DNA from: Prolixibacter sp. NT017
GTDB lineage: Bacteria; Bacteroidota; Bacteroidia; Bacteroidales; Prolixibacteraceae
Assembly (NCBI RefSeq): GCF_009617875.1
Contig: NZ_BLAV01000001.1
Coordinates: 4,836,001 to 4,900,000 of the forward strand
Reading direction: 5' to 3'
Length of the DNA stretch: 64,000 nucleotides
Position numbers and translations under genes: made by a program. The notes under the pieces are model-generated. The model had not been told where the DNA came from. It saw only the letters and a program-made list of their open reading frames with translations, and made no database searches. Numbering within the stretch: the first letter of the stretch is position 1; each line of letters begins with the position of its first letter. Shown one piece after another: positions 53,886 through 61,918 of this stretch.

Positions 53886-56357
53886 TTAGAATCTATTGGG
53901 TTGATAATTGTTTTCCTTCAGAAAATGGATGACCTTGCCAAGCTGGTCATAAAACTTGTCCTTCCTGTCCGGCGATGTTCCGAGATGAATGAGGATTATG
54001 CAGCCATTCAATCCGCCCGGTTTCGTTTTCTCGAATTGTACCAAGTCGTTGTACAACTGGTCCGAACTGCGGTAATTCTTCATGTCGGGTGTGGTGTAAT
54101 CGGCATTGGTGCGGATGCCCGGCGTGAAATTGACGAGCGTCAGCCCCAAATCGCGGCTCCAGTCGGCAATGGCCCGGTTGTACCACTCGTAAGGCGGCAT
54201 GAACGTGGTCACTTCTTTGGCAGGAATGCCGGCGGCTTCCATCGCTTTGATGTTGTTGCGCAAATCGTCGGTAAATTCATCGCGGGTCACCAGCAACGAA
54301 TCGCGTTGGGTCCAGTCGGCATACAGCAGATGTTTGTCGGAGTGGGGACCGAGATACTGGCCGTCTTCGCGGAGACGCACAATCAGTTTCCGGTTGTCCG
54401 GATTCCGGTAAAAGTCGCCGGTGAAAAAGAACGAAGCTTTTACATGGTTCCGGCGTAATATTTTCTCGATGGTTTTGCCGCCATCGTTGGTGTCGTGGGC
54501 TGAGAAAACGAGGTAAACTGTCGATTCTAGGGAGTCCATCCGGACGATGCCGCCCTGTACTTTCTTTACATTTTCATAAGTTTTGCTCTTCATTCCCTCT
54601 TTCTGAAGCGAGGAGAGAAGATAGCTAAGACTGGCCGTTCCGTCCATGGTGGGCTCGTTGGTGGAGTAGTCGCCTTCGTCGTCATGATACACCGCGCGTC
54701 CGTTTTGGAAGGCAGCGTAATCATCGTCATGCAGCAGGCGGATGCCGCGCAGGTTGTTGTAAATCGACGTGTAAACGGGGCCGTCCACCAATCCGCCATA
54801 AGTCAGCTTCCCTAAAATCACTTTATAGGATGAGTGCGGGTTGACCGGATAGTCGCCTCCGGCCGGCAAGCCAACCACCATCGATGTTCCCCAGGGGTTG
54901 CATCCGAAGAGCCAGTCGCGCAATGCCGCTTCCATTTCCCGGTAGGTTTGGTCGCCGGTGATTTGGCGGTACAACCGGGCTTGTGTGGCCGCTGCTGTGA
55001 CCAGGTTGTTCGAGCACCAGATAAACGGTATCCCGATGAGAAACGGGTCTTTCTTTGCCCGTGCGTAGATGTCGGCCAGTCCTTGCTTCAGGTCGGCGGC
55101 AAAGACCTTCGCTTGCGCGGAATCGCCATGAGCGGCAAGGTATACATGGCCTAAGTTCATGAATGGGTAGAACTGGTAATGCCGGGCGCGGTTCAGCTCC
55201 ATCCAGGGAGTTACCGGCTCCAGTTTTCCCCAGTAAGCAGCATCCTGCAAATATTTTTTCTTTCCGGTTGCTTCATTGAGGGCCGCAGCGGCCAGTTCCA
55301 GGTCGTCGACGTAATTGTCTTCTTCGTAAAAATAGGGCGAAACATAACAAGCGGTTTGGCAAGCCCCGGGCTCCGATACTCCGAATTGAAAGGCGGCTTT
55401 GGCTTTTCGAATCAGCGTGTCCGCGAAAGCGGGATCGGATTTTTTGTAAATGTCGGCGGCCAGGGCAAAAGCGGATGCAAACTTCCCGGCTGTTGAAGCT
55501 ACACCGGTTGTTCGGTTCTTGAACTCGCCCAAACCCTGCGGTTTTCCGGTAACGAAATACACCGGGCGGCATTTGCCCAGTCCATAGTTAGCGGTGTCCT
55601 TGTCAGGAAGCCGAAAACCAATGTGATCACGGTCGTCAGCAATCTGGTTGAACATCACATCATCCGACGGATTCATTTTCAGCAACCAGTTGATCCCCCA
55701 GCGCGCTTCGTCCAGGATGTCGGGAACGCCATTCGAACCCGGCAAACCGTTGGCCTTGTAATGGTCGCCGTATGCTTCGGGATTTTCCCGGTAGGCAAAC
55801 AGCATTTGGGCTACGGCATTCGCCGAAGTGGTAACATACTGCAGGTAGTCGGTGGCATCGTGCCAGCCGCCGGTGACGTTGATGAATTCCCCGGAGCGGG
55901 TCGGATGATCGACAATGATGCCGTCGTGCGTGTGACACGAATCATCGAGGAACGGATTAAACCCGCACCGCTGCTGCCGCATGTATTTCAGGATGTAGTC
56001 GGCGGTGCCGTCGTACACATGTTCCGAAATACTGAATTGCGGTGATTCCAGTTTCCCGATACGAAGGAAATAGCCTCCGGGCCTGGTATAACTGCTGAAG
56101 TTGAGCCGGGCAGCACTGGGCATTCCCCAGGGTTTGCCATCTGCCAATTCCGGTTGTCCCATGTAGACTGTCTTCCCGGTAAGGGAATTAACCAACTCGA
56201 ATTCTTGTGGCAAATCTCCTTCCGGTGAAAGAAAAACGGCCACCTTGATGTCATCGGGCAGGTAGCCCAGTTGGTTGACGCGGATAACTCCGCGCGCCTG
56301 CGTTGTTCCGGCGAAAGCCAGCAACAGGAAACTCAGAATGAACAGATATCGGTTCAT
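53886..56357 (-). CDS. GH9 glycoside hydrolase fused to CE4 polysaccharide deacetylase
   Basis: An 823-aa exported enzyme: signal peptide 1-21, an Ig-like CelD-N domain (about 22-110), a GH9 (alpha/alpha)6 domain (about 115-590) with the catalytic-type GGWHDATDY (D167, D170) and the proton-donor block NEPTMDG (E568), then a NodB/CE4 domain (about 612-815). The CE4 metal triad is recognisable: D622/D625 in HDTNDGG, H672 and H676 in HSDKH. FMPPYEWYN (about 719) and ILIHLGT (H791) provide the other blocks. GH9 includes cellulases and exo-beta-glucosaminidases; CE4 removes N-acetyl groups from GlcNAc polymers. A deacetylate-then-cleave mechanism on a GlcNAc-containing glycan is my inference. Confidence 0.87.
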   Translation of the reverse strand: MNRYLFILSFLLLAFAGTTQARGVIRVNQLGYLPDDIKVAVFLSPEGDLPQEFELVNSLTGKTVYMGQPELADGKPWGMPSAARLNFSSYTRPGGYFLRIGKLESPQFSISEHVYDGTADYILKYMRQQRCGFNPFLDDSCHTHDGIIVDHPTRSGEFINVTGGWHDATDYLQYVTTSANAVAQMLFAYRENPEAYGDHYKANGLPGSNGVPDILDEARWGINWLLKMNPSDDVMFNQIADDRDHIGFRLPDKDTANYGLGKCRPVYFVTGKPQGLGEFKNRTTGVASTAGKFASAFALAADIYKKSDPAFADTLIRKAKAAFQFGVSEPGACQTACYVSPYFYEEDNYVDDLELAAAALNEATGKKKYLQDAAYWGKLEPVTPWMELNRARHYQFYPFMNLGHVYLAAHGDSAQAKVFAADLKQGLADIYARAKKDPFLIGIPFIWCSNNLVTAAATQARLYRQITGDQTYREMEAALRDWLFGCNPWGTSMVVGLPAGGDYPVNPHSSYKVILGKLTYGGLVDGPVYTSIYNNLRGIRLLHDDDYAAFQNGRAVYHDDEGDYSTNEPTMDGTASLSYLLSSLQKEGMKSKTYENVKKVQGGIVRMDSLESTVYLVFSAHDTNDGGKTIEKILRRNHVKASFFFTGDFYRNPDNRKLIVRLREDGQYLGPHSDKHLLYADWTQRDSLLVTRDEFTDDLRNNIKAMEAAGIPAKEVTTFMPPYEWYNRAIADWSRDLGLTLVNFTPGIRTNADYTTPDMKNYRSSDQLYNDLVQFEKTKPGGLNGCIILIHLGTSPDRKDKFYDQLGKVIHFLKENNYQPNRF

Positions 56358-56375
56358 GGTTTGGTATGTTTTGGT

Positions 56376-57728
56376 TTACGAATAGACTTTTTCGAGCAAT
56401 GCGTCTTTGAAATAGTGCGCCAGGATTTCCCGGTAGGAATATCCCTTTTCGCCCATCACAGCGGCACCAATTTGGCACAGACCAACGCCGTGCCCCCAGC
56501 CGGCTCCGGTCAGGATGAATTTCGCCGGAAGGCCGTTCTCTTCTCCTTCGGTGTCGACTACAAAGGCCGAGCTGTAAAGATGCGAAGTAGACAGCGCTTT
56601 CCGAATTTCCAGCTCCTTACCAATGGTCAGTGTTTTCTTCGTTCCCTCGATGCGTAGCTTGATGAGACGGGCTGAATCGCCCCGTTCTACCGGTACCAAT
56701 GCCTTGATGTTGCCAAAGTCGATGCCTGTGCGTTTTTTAATGAGCGCACTGATTTCTTCCTGGCTGTACTCTACTTTCCATCGATAGAAATCGGTAGTTT
56801 CCTGGTCGTAGTTGTTCAGCACCTGGCTCAAAACTTTGGCATCGGTCGTGTTGCAAAAGGCCGGCGGATTGGAACGAATCCAGCGGTCGGCATTTTCTTC
56901 TGCCGTCAGGTCAAGATTAAAACCTTCGGGCGCTTCCGGGTTGTCGATAATCTTCACCAGGTACGGGTGATGCACCGGCTCCCAGCAATTTTCGAATGAT
57001 TCGGAAATACCTCCGCACGACTTCGAGAAACGCGCGTCGGCAATGTGTTCATTGGAGGTAAGCGCCTCGCCAAAGGTCTCGCGGATAGCGGTAGCGGCAT
57101 TCTCCGATACCACCCGGGTGATTCCCTGGTAGCGCTGACAATGATCGTCGGCACACACATCGAAATCGGTGTGATCTTCGCGGTCATACCATCTGATCAG
57201 TTCATCGGCGGTTTCAAGCGTGGTCACATATTTTTCTTTTTCACTTTGCAGTGATTCATGCTTATCGACCTGCGCGAGTAACCAGCTGCGCGAAATCACA
57301 GCGTGGGCTTTCAACAGGTCCATGCTGCTGGTGGCGCTCATTTCCGAAGAGATGACACTCACCAGGTATTGCTCTACCGGCACCAGGTTGATGGCCCGGA
57401 TGTTTTCGTCTTCGCGGATGAGCTCCAGACCTCCCCGGAATTTCTGGTCTTCCTTGCGCTCCCAGTGGAAGTTGATACCAATGGTCACGTCGTGAAGTAG
57501 CAAACTGCAGGCCTCCCGATCGGTCGGTTGGAATATCAGCTTTTCGCCTTCGAAGGAGATCCCTGAGTCGAATTTCACATGGATTTCGTTACCGGAAAAG
57601 AAAGCCGAGCCGTTGCCGGTTACTTCTTTGCTCCCGCATTGGTAAACTCCTTCGAGTTCGATTGCGATAGTTTTCTCCGCCATGATACCCACGCGGATAT
57701 CGGGTTCGTTGCCGTTGTTGTATTTCAT
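56376..57728 (-). CDS. SpoIID/LytB-domain protein without signal peptide
   Basis: A 450-aa protein. The SpoIID core is clear: VPVEQYLVSVISSEMSATSSMDLLKAHAVISR at about 117-148 (including the SEM glutamate), FDVCADDHCQRYQG, and near the end GAGWGHGVGLCQIGAAVMGEKGYSYREILAHYF. SpoIID is a lytic transglycosylase acting on denuded glycan strands, and LytB-type proteins stimulate amidases. The first 40 residues (RVGIMAEKTIAIELEG) contain no signal or membrane helix, which is unusual for this activity. It is 18 bp upstream of the GH9-CE4 gene. Confidence 0.85.
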   Translation of the reverse strand: MKYNNGNEPDIRVGIMAEKTIAIELEGVYQCGSKEVTGNGSAFFSGNEIHVKFDSGISFEGEKLIFQPTDREACSLLLHDVTIGINFHWERKEDQKFRGGLELIREDENIRAINLVPVEQYLVSVISSEMSATSSMDLLKAHAVISRSWLLAQVDKHESLQSEKEKYVTTLETADELIRWYDREDHTDFDVCADDHCQRYQGITRVVSENAATAIRETFGEALTSNEHIADARFSKSCGGISESFENCWEPVHHPYLVKIIDNPEAPEGFNLDLTAEENADRWIRSNPPAFCNTTDAKVLSQVLNNYDQETTDFYRWKVEYSQEEISALIKKRTGIDFGNIKALVPVERGDSARLIKLRIEGTKKTLTIGKELEIRKALSTSHLYSSAFVVDTEGEENGLPAKFILTGAGWGHGVGLCQIGAAVMGEKGYSYREILAHYFKDALLEKVYS

Positions 57729-57837
57729 GATGCCTGGTTTATGCTGTTATATGTTCAATCAATTATTAATCATTTCTCCATTACTGGTCATGTGTATTCC
57801 GACCCTCGCCGTGACCGTTCCGCTGTCCCGGAAGTAG

Positions 57838-58264
57838 TTCCAACACCGGCAGAACCGTTTCCAACTCCCGCCGAAGTACTTCCAACTACTGCGGAAGTAG
57901 TTCCAACGAGTGGACGGGTAGTTCCAACACCGGCAGAACTGTTTCCAACTACCGCCGGAGTACTTCCAACTACTCGCCGTGATGTTCCAACGAGTGGACG
58001 GGTAGTTCCAACGCCCCGATTAGTTGTTCCAACCAATGAGCGACATGTTCCAACCATCGCAGAAGTAGTTCCAACACCGGCAGAACTGTTTCCAACTACC
58101 GCCGGAGTTCTTCCAACCGCTCGCCGTGATGTTCCAACGAGTGGACGGGTAGTTCCAACGCCCCGATTAGTTGTTCCAACCACTTGCGGAGTTGTTCCAA
58201 CCGCTGCGGAAGTAGTTCCAACACCGGCAGAACTGTTTCCAACTACCCCCGGGGTTTTTCCAAC
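57838..58264. repeat. Phased array of 21 TTCCAAC cores every 21 bp
   Basis: TTCCAAC occurs at 57838 and then at every 21st base to 58258: 21 consecutive exact copies, each with a 14-nt spacer. Spacers are not unique: accggcagaac(c/t)gt occurs four times, gagtggacgggtag three times and gccccgattagttg twice, giving a higher-order period of seven units (147 bp). Two weaker copies (TTCCGAC at 57798, TTCCGCT at 57818) precede the array. Because 21 is a multiple of three the array is open in one frame on each strand (heptads VPTxxxx on +, VGTTxxx on -), but the wobble bases inside the core never vary, so the conservation acts on DNA or RNA rather than on a peptide. Confidence 0.95.
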
Positions 58265-58286
58265 TAGTGCTATTCACTTTCTATTT

Positions 58287-58418
58287 GCCCCCTAATCCCC
58301 CACCCGGGGGACTTCAGGCCGTCACAGCTAGTAACTTCGGCTCTTTAGAGCATCTGCCCATACTGGCAGCTCCGGCTTAACTCCTCTCCCCAGCTGGGGA
58401 GAGGTTGGGAGTGGGGCT
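58287..58418 (+). repeat. GC-rich structured repeat, copy A (type 1)
   Basis: 132 bp starting GCCCCCTAATCCCC and ending GGGAGTGGGGCT. It includes a 5' hairpin CCCCC-accc-GGGGG, the palindrome GCTCTTTAGAGC, CTGCC-cata-ctGGCAG and a 3' hairpin CTCTCCCC-agct-GGGGAGAG. It matches copy C end to end in length and B/D over the last ~110 bp. Confidence 0.9.
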
Positions 58419-58483
58419 ATCAGACAATCGTTCAAATTAATGCTGCACTATGATTAAAAATACTTTTTTTATAAACCCTATTT

Positions 58484-58628
58484 GCCTCCGATTCCGATTT
58501 CCCGGAACCCCACCCGGGGGACTTCAGGCCGTCACAGCTAGTAACTTCGGCTCTTTAGAGCATCTGCCCATACTGGCAGCTCCGGCTTAACTCCTCTCCC
58601 CATCTGGGGAGAGGCTGGGAGTGGGGCT
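58484..58628 (+). repeat. GC-rich structured repeat, copy B (type 2)
   Basis: Nearly identical to copy A from the ACTTCAGGCCGTC block to the end, but with a different 5' part (TGCCTCCGATTCCGATTTCC) shared with copy D. The DUF559 stop codon begins at its last base. The A-B linker is AT-rich and alignable with the C-D linker. Confidence 0.88.
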
Positions 58629-59014
58629 TAACTCACGGCTTCCTCGATTCTCTTCAATACTTCGTTGATATGTTTTTCAACTTCTTCATTCGTAAACCGA
58701 AGGACGGAGATACCTATGTGTTCAAGCTCGTAAGTCCGGTTTTCATCCCGTTCCTTTTGTTCGGTAGCTTTATGAACTCCTCCATCGACTTCTATGGCCA
58801 GCTTTCGTTCGTGACAATAGAAATCGAGTATGAAAATATGGACCGGATGCTGCCTCCGAAACTTTAAGCCTTTCATTTTCCGATTCCGTAAATGCTGCCA
58901 AAGCATTTTCTCTGCGTCCGTCATCTCTTTTCGTAACTCCGCAGCCCTGGCCTTTATTTGCGGTGATGCACCGTAATAAAATTCATACTCACGTGAATCA
59001 GATAATCTTACCAT
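58628..59014 (-). CDS. DUF559 endonuclease-domain protein
   Basis: A 128-aa protein consisting of one DUF559 domain, a Vsr/PD-(D/E)xK-type nuclease fold: AAELRKEMTDAEKMLWQHLRNRKMKGLKFRRQHPV, then FILDFYCHERKLAIEVDGGVHK with probable catalytic D64, E75 and D77, and VLRFTNEEV at the end. Length and motifs look intact. The gene occupies exactly the space between repeat B (touching its stop codon) and repeat C (16 bp before its start). DUF559 function is not established. The arrangement suggests a repeat-associated nuclease gene, possibly involved in spreading the repeats. Confidence 0.87.
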   Translation of the reverse strand: MVRLSDSREYEFYYGASPQIKARAAELRKEMTDAEKMLWQHLRNRKMKGLKFRRQHPVHIFILDFYCHERKLAIEVDGGVHKATEQKERDENRTYELEHIGISVLRFTNEEVEKHINEVLKRIEEAVS

Positions 59015-59030
59015 ATCTTCAACTTTTTTT

Positions 59031-59162
59031 GCCCCCTAATCCCCCACCCGGGGGACTTCAGGCCGTCGCAATTGGTAAATTTCGCTCTTTAAAACCTCTT
59101 TCCATACCAGTTACTCCGGCTTAACTCCTCTCCCCATCTGGGGAGAGGTTGGGAGTGGGGCT
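59031..59162 (+). repeat. GC-rich structured repeat, copy C (type 1)
   Basis: 132 bp, the same length and ends as copy A, with more substitutions in the middle (GCAATTGGTAAATTTCGCTC, and TTTCCATACCAGTTA in place of the CTGCC hairpin), so the central hairpins are degraded while the terminal ones are kept. Confidence 0.88.
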
Positions 59163-59230
59163 TTTAGAAAAGCGTCCATTTTAGAGGTGCATAATATTTC
59201 AAAAAAGCTTTTCATTTATCAACTTCTTTC

Positions 59231-59375
59231 TGCCTCCTATTCCGATTTCCGGGAACCCCACCCGGGGACTTCAGGCCGTCACAGCTAGTAGCTTCGGCTC
59301 TTTAAAGCATCTGCCCATACTGGCAGCTCTGGCCTAACTCCTCTCCCCAGATGGGGAGAGGTTGGGAGTGGGGCT
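59231..59375 (+). repeat. GC-rich structured repeat, copy D (type 2)
   Basis: Matches copy B including its type-2 5' part (TGCCTCCTATTCCGATTTCC) and ends with CTCTCCCC-agat-GGGGAGAG and GGGAGTGGGGCT. Together C and D repeat the A-B order, so the DUF559 gene sits between two direct copies of a compound unit of about 340 bp. Confidence 0.88.
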
Positions 59376-59418
59376 GTATCCTTTTCTCCCCCTCACATCT
59401 TCTCGGGCTCTCTTTTCC

Positions 59419-60438
59419 TCACTCTGCCATGCGTTTCGCGTAAGCGGCACAGAGCTCGTCGAAGTAGCTGTCGTTCACCGAAACCTGGGCAAAGATATCC
59501 GCCAGGTCAGCGGCTTTAATTTTATTGAAATCCTTTTCCTGCGGCGTGATACAAACGCCTCCGAAATCGACCGATGCCGGGCTGAGTAGTATATTCTCAT
59601 CTCCTTCGGCAAAATACTGATCCGGACGATGCCTGTCACGTGGAAAAACCAACACACGCCATTTCCCGTTTTCGTATCCCGAAAGGATATTGAGCATGGG
59701 CTCCGGCTCTTGCTGGCGCTGTTCCAGCAGTTCGTGAAGCCATCCAAATGCGGTATGCAGCAACGTAATATCGCCCGATTCAATGGCGATGAATTTACGC
59801 AGGTAATCGCTTACCGCGAAAATTTCGAGGTGGTCGTTGCTGAATAACTTCCGGTTGGTGGTCGCCTTTAGCTTACTGCATTCCGTTTCCACCGGAAGGA
59901 ATCCCTTGTTCCCCGCCTGAAAATGCATGTGGTCGGGAGCCGATGCACCGCATTTCGGTCCGTTGTAAAATACCGTGTAAGTTTCGAGCGCGCGGCTCAG
60001 CTCCAGCATATCCCGAAAATAGGGCTCGATGAGCTGCGGGACATGTTCCAACCTGGGAATCGTGAGGTGACGCGGAAAAATGGGATACGGATTAACCAGA
60101 ATCAGGTATTCGTCGTTGAACGGGATTCCTTTTTGTTGCGGCGGAAGAGCGTCGGTACAAAGAAAGCACTTGCGCTCACTGATGCTTTTGCTGTCGACTT
60201 TGGCTGCTGATGATTTGATACGTGCAGGATTGAACTGCACTTTCACATCGCATTGGGCGTAGTGAAAAGTCTTCACTTGCACTTGCTCCAGCCCTTTGGC
60301 ATTGTCGGCGTAAAGCGGCCAAACGCCCTGCTGTTGTTTTTGCAGGGCGTCGGCCATTTGATCCAGTGAACTGTCTTCCGACAGATTGAGCGCACGCTTT
60401 GAAATAATTATGTCATCCAGGTGTACCGAATTGCTCAT
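59419..60438 (-). CDS. DUF4922 protein, HIT-like nucleotidyltransferase/phosphorylase fold
   Basis: A 339-aa cytoplasmic protein. APDHMHFQAG at about 168-176 contains the HxHxQ motif (H170, H172, Q174) of the HIT-like GalT/GDP-galactose-phosphorylase group, in which a His makes a nucleotidyl intermediate. A CxxC pair (C91, C94 in ERKCFLCTDALPP) could bind zinc or be structural. LVNPYPIFPRHLTIPRLEHVPQ fits the fold's strand before the His motif. The substrate is unknown. The overlap with the GT2 gene (ATGA) makes a sugar nucleotide or sugar phosphate plausible. Confidence 0.78.
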   Translation of the reverse strand: MSNSVHLDDIIISKRALNLSEDSSLDQMADALQKQQQGVWPLYADNAKGLEQVQVKTFHYAQCDVKVQFNPARIKSSAAKVDSKSISERKCFLCTDALPPQQKGIPFNDEYLILVNPYPIFPRHLTIPRLEHVPQLIEPYFRDMLELSRALETYTVFYNGPKCGASAPDHMHFQAGNKGFLPVETECSKLKATTNRKLFSNDHLEIFAVSDYLRKFIAIESGDITLLHTAFGWLHELLEQRQQEPEPMLNILSGYENGKWRVLVFPRDRHRPDQYFAEGDENILLSPASVDFGGVCITPQEKDFNKIKAADLADIFAQVSVNDSYFDELCAAYAKRMAE

Positions 60439-61889
60439 CGTTCGTTTTGGTTTTTCAGAATTCGTGCTTTCAGTTCCAGTGTCCGCAGACGATCCTTATA
60501 GCTGTTGTGAATGTTCATTTTGTTTACATCAAGCGAGGCATCCGAGTTGTCGTCCCAGCGACGGCACAGGTACACCGGCGTAAAGATTCGGCCAATTTTG
60601 TATTCACGCGAAATGGCAATTCCCAATGCGTAGTCTTCGCCATAACTGGAGTTCGGAACCCGCAGGTCGCGCAGTACCGGAGTGTAGAAGGCACGCGGTG
60701 CACCCAGTCCGTTAATGCGTAATGCGTTGTTCGGGCCGTTATCGTCGGTCCATTCCTTGTGATCGATGATGCCCGGGGGAATTTCTTCCAGCTTGAAGTT
60801 GGTCATCTGGTACGAGCCAATCACCATGGCACATTTATCAGCATGGAATTTATCGACGATGGTTTGCAGTGTATTTTCGTCGCTGTACATGTCATCGCTA
60901 TCGAGCTGTACGGCGAAACGGCCACACTGCTGGTGGAAAATTCCCACATTCCAGCAACCGCCGATTCCTAATCCTTTTTTATCCGGAATCACGTGGATGA
61001 GTTTATCGCTTCCCGCGAAATCGTTCAGTATTTCGGTTGTACCATCGGTAGAGTAGTTGTCCACTACGATCAGGTTGAACGGGAAATTCGTTTTCTGTTT
61101 CAACACTGAGTCCACTGCGTCGCGGATGGTTTTTACGCGGTTGAACACCGGAATGATAACAGATGCTTCTACCGGGAAGCCTTCTTCAAAATCAACGGCT
61201 TTGAATTCAGGTTTCAGGTAAGCGCCAATCTCTTTCAGGTGAACGGTACACGCTTTTTCCATCTCAATCTGGGTGGCACGGGCAGCTCCGCTTACGTAGT
61301 CGAACTGCTTCTCTCCTGATTTCCGGGTATCCGATTCCACCATCGTGAAAAGTGGTTCCGGTACGCGGATAAATTCTCCCTTCCGGGAAACGTACAAACG
61401 TAGTGAATAGAAGCCAGCAGCATCGTAGCTGGTAGTTTCCCAGGCAGACCATTCTTTCAGGTCGGCAGTGCGGATAAGCTGCACCGGCCCGAAGTTGAAA
61501 TCGTCGCGCAAAGAGCCTGCCTGGTAATCAATGGTTGGATGCACCGAACGCGTTTCGTTTTTGATTTCGTAATAATCGGCGTAAACCATCGCTGCATTGG
61601 TGAACGTGGCTGCCTGTGTCAGACGCTCCAATCCAAACTGGCCCATTTCGAGCTCGGTATCTTTCAGCGAAAGCAGGGTAAATTCAGCTTCGGCTTTGCC
61701 GGCAATGGCTTTCATGGCCTCTGTTCCCTGAATGCTTTTCACGGTAATGACTTCGGTTCCTTCCGGAATGACTGCGCCTTCGGGAGCGAGCACGTAAATG
61801 GTATTCACATTGGTGGCTTCTTTCAGTTCGGCCACTGATTTTTTTGTTGCCTCTTCTCCGCTATACGCGAGAAAAATATCGGTTTTCAT
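60435..61889 (-). CDS. Glycosyltransferase with degenerate plus active GT2 domains
   Basis: A 484-aa protein without signal peptide. The C-terminal half (about 240-470) is a GT2 domain: ASVIIPVFNRVKTIRDAVDSVL, VVDNYSTDGT, the metal site QLDSDDMYSD (D330-D333) and GLGIGGCWNVGI. The N-terminal half (1-235) also looks like a GT-A fold without the catalytic DxD (MVYADYYEIKN, GSLRDDFNFGPVQLIRTADL, YDAAGFYSLRLYVSRKG). It overlaps the DUF4922 gene by 4 bp, so the two are translationally coupled. The product is probably cytoplasmic; the acceptor is not predictable. Confidence 0.85.
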   Translation of the reverse strand: MKTDIFLAYSGEEATKKSVAELKEATNVNTIYVLAPEGAVIPEGTEVITVKSIQGTEAMKAIAGKAEAEFTLLSLKDTELEMGQFGLERLTQAATFTNAAMVYADYYEIKNETRSVHPTIDYQAGSLRDDFNFGPVQLIRTADLKEWSAWETTSYDAAGFYSLRLYVSRKGEFIRVPEPLFTMVESDTRKSGEKQFDYVSGAARATQIEMEKACTVHLKEIGAYLKPEFKAVDFEEGFPVEASVIIPVFNRVKTIRDAVDSVLKQKTNFPFNLIVVDNYSTDGTTEILNDFAGSDKLIHVIPDKKGLGIGGCWNVGIFHQQCGRFAVQLDSDDMYSDENTLQTIVDKFHADKCAMVIGSYQMTNFKLEEIPPGIIDHKEWTDDNGPNNALRINGLGAPRAFYTPVLRDLRVPNSSYGEDYALGIAISREYKIGRIFTPVYLCRRWDDNSDASLDVNKMNIHNSYKDRLRTLELKARILKNQNER

Positions 61890-61918
61890 TTTTATGCTTT
61901 GATTTAAAAATTTCTGAA

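Noticed and set aside
57838..58264. CRISPR array
   Set aside because: The conserved core is only 7 nt, spacers are 14 nt and recur in fixed order, and there are no cas genes.
57579..58295. 239-codon + strand ORF of VPT heptads (and the 131-codon - strand ORF 57788-58183)
   Set aside because: The open frames follow from a 21-bp period. The core is invariant at wobble positions and the + frame's upstream part is antisense to the SpoIID gene. No signal, domain or start context supports translation.
58287..59375. Insertion sequence or composite transposon
   Set aside because: No transposase, no terminal inverted repeats around the unit and no target duplication that I can see. The flanking copies are direct repeats, so it is described as a repeat-nuclease unit instead.
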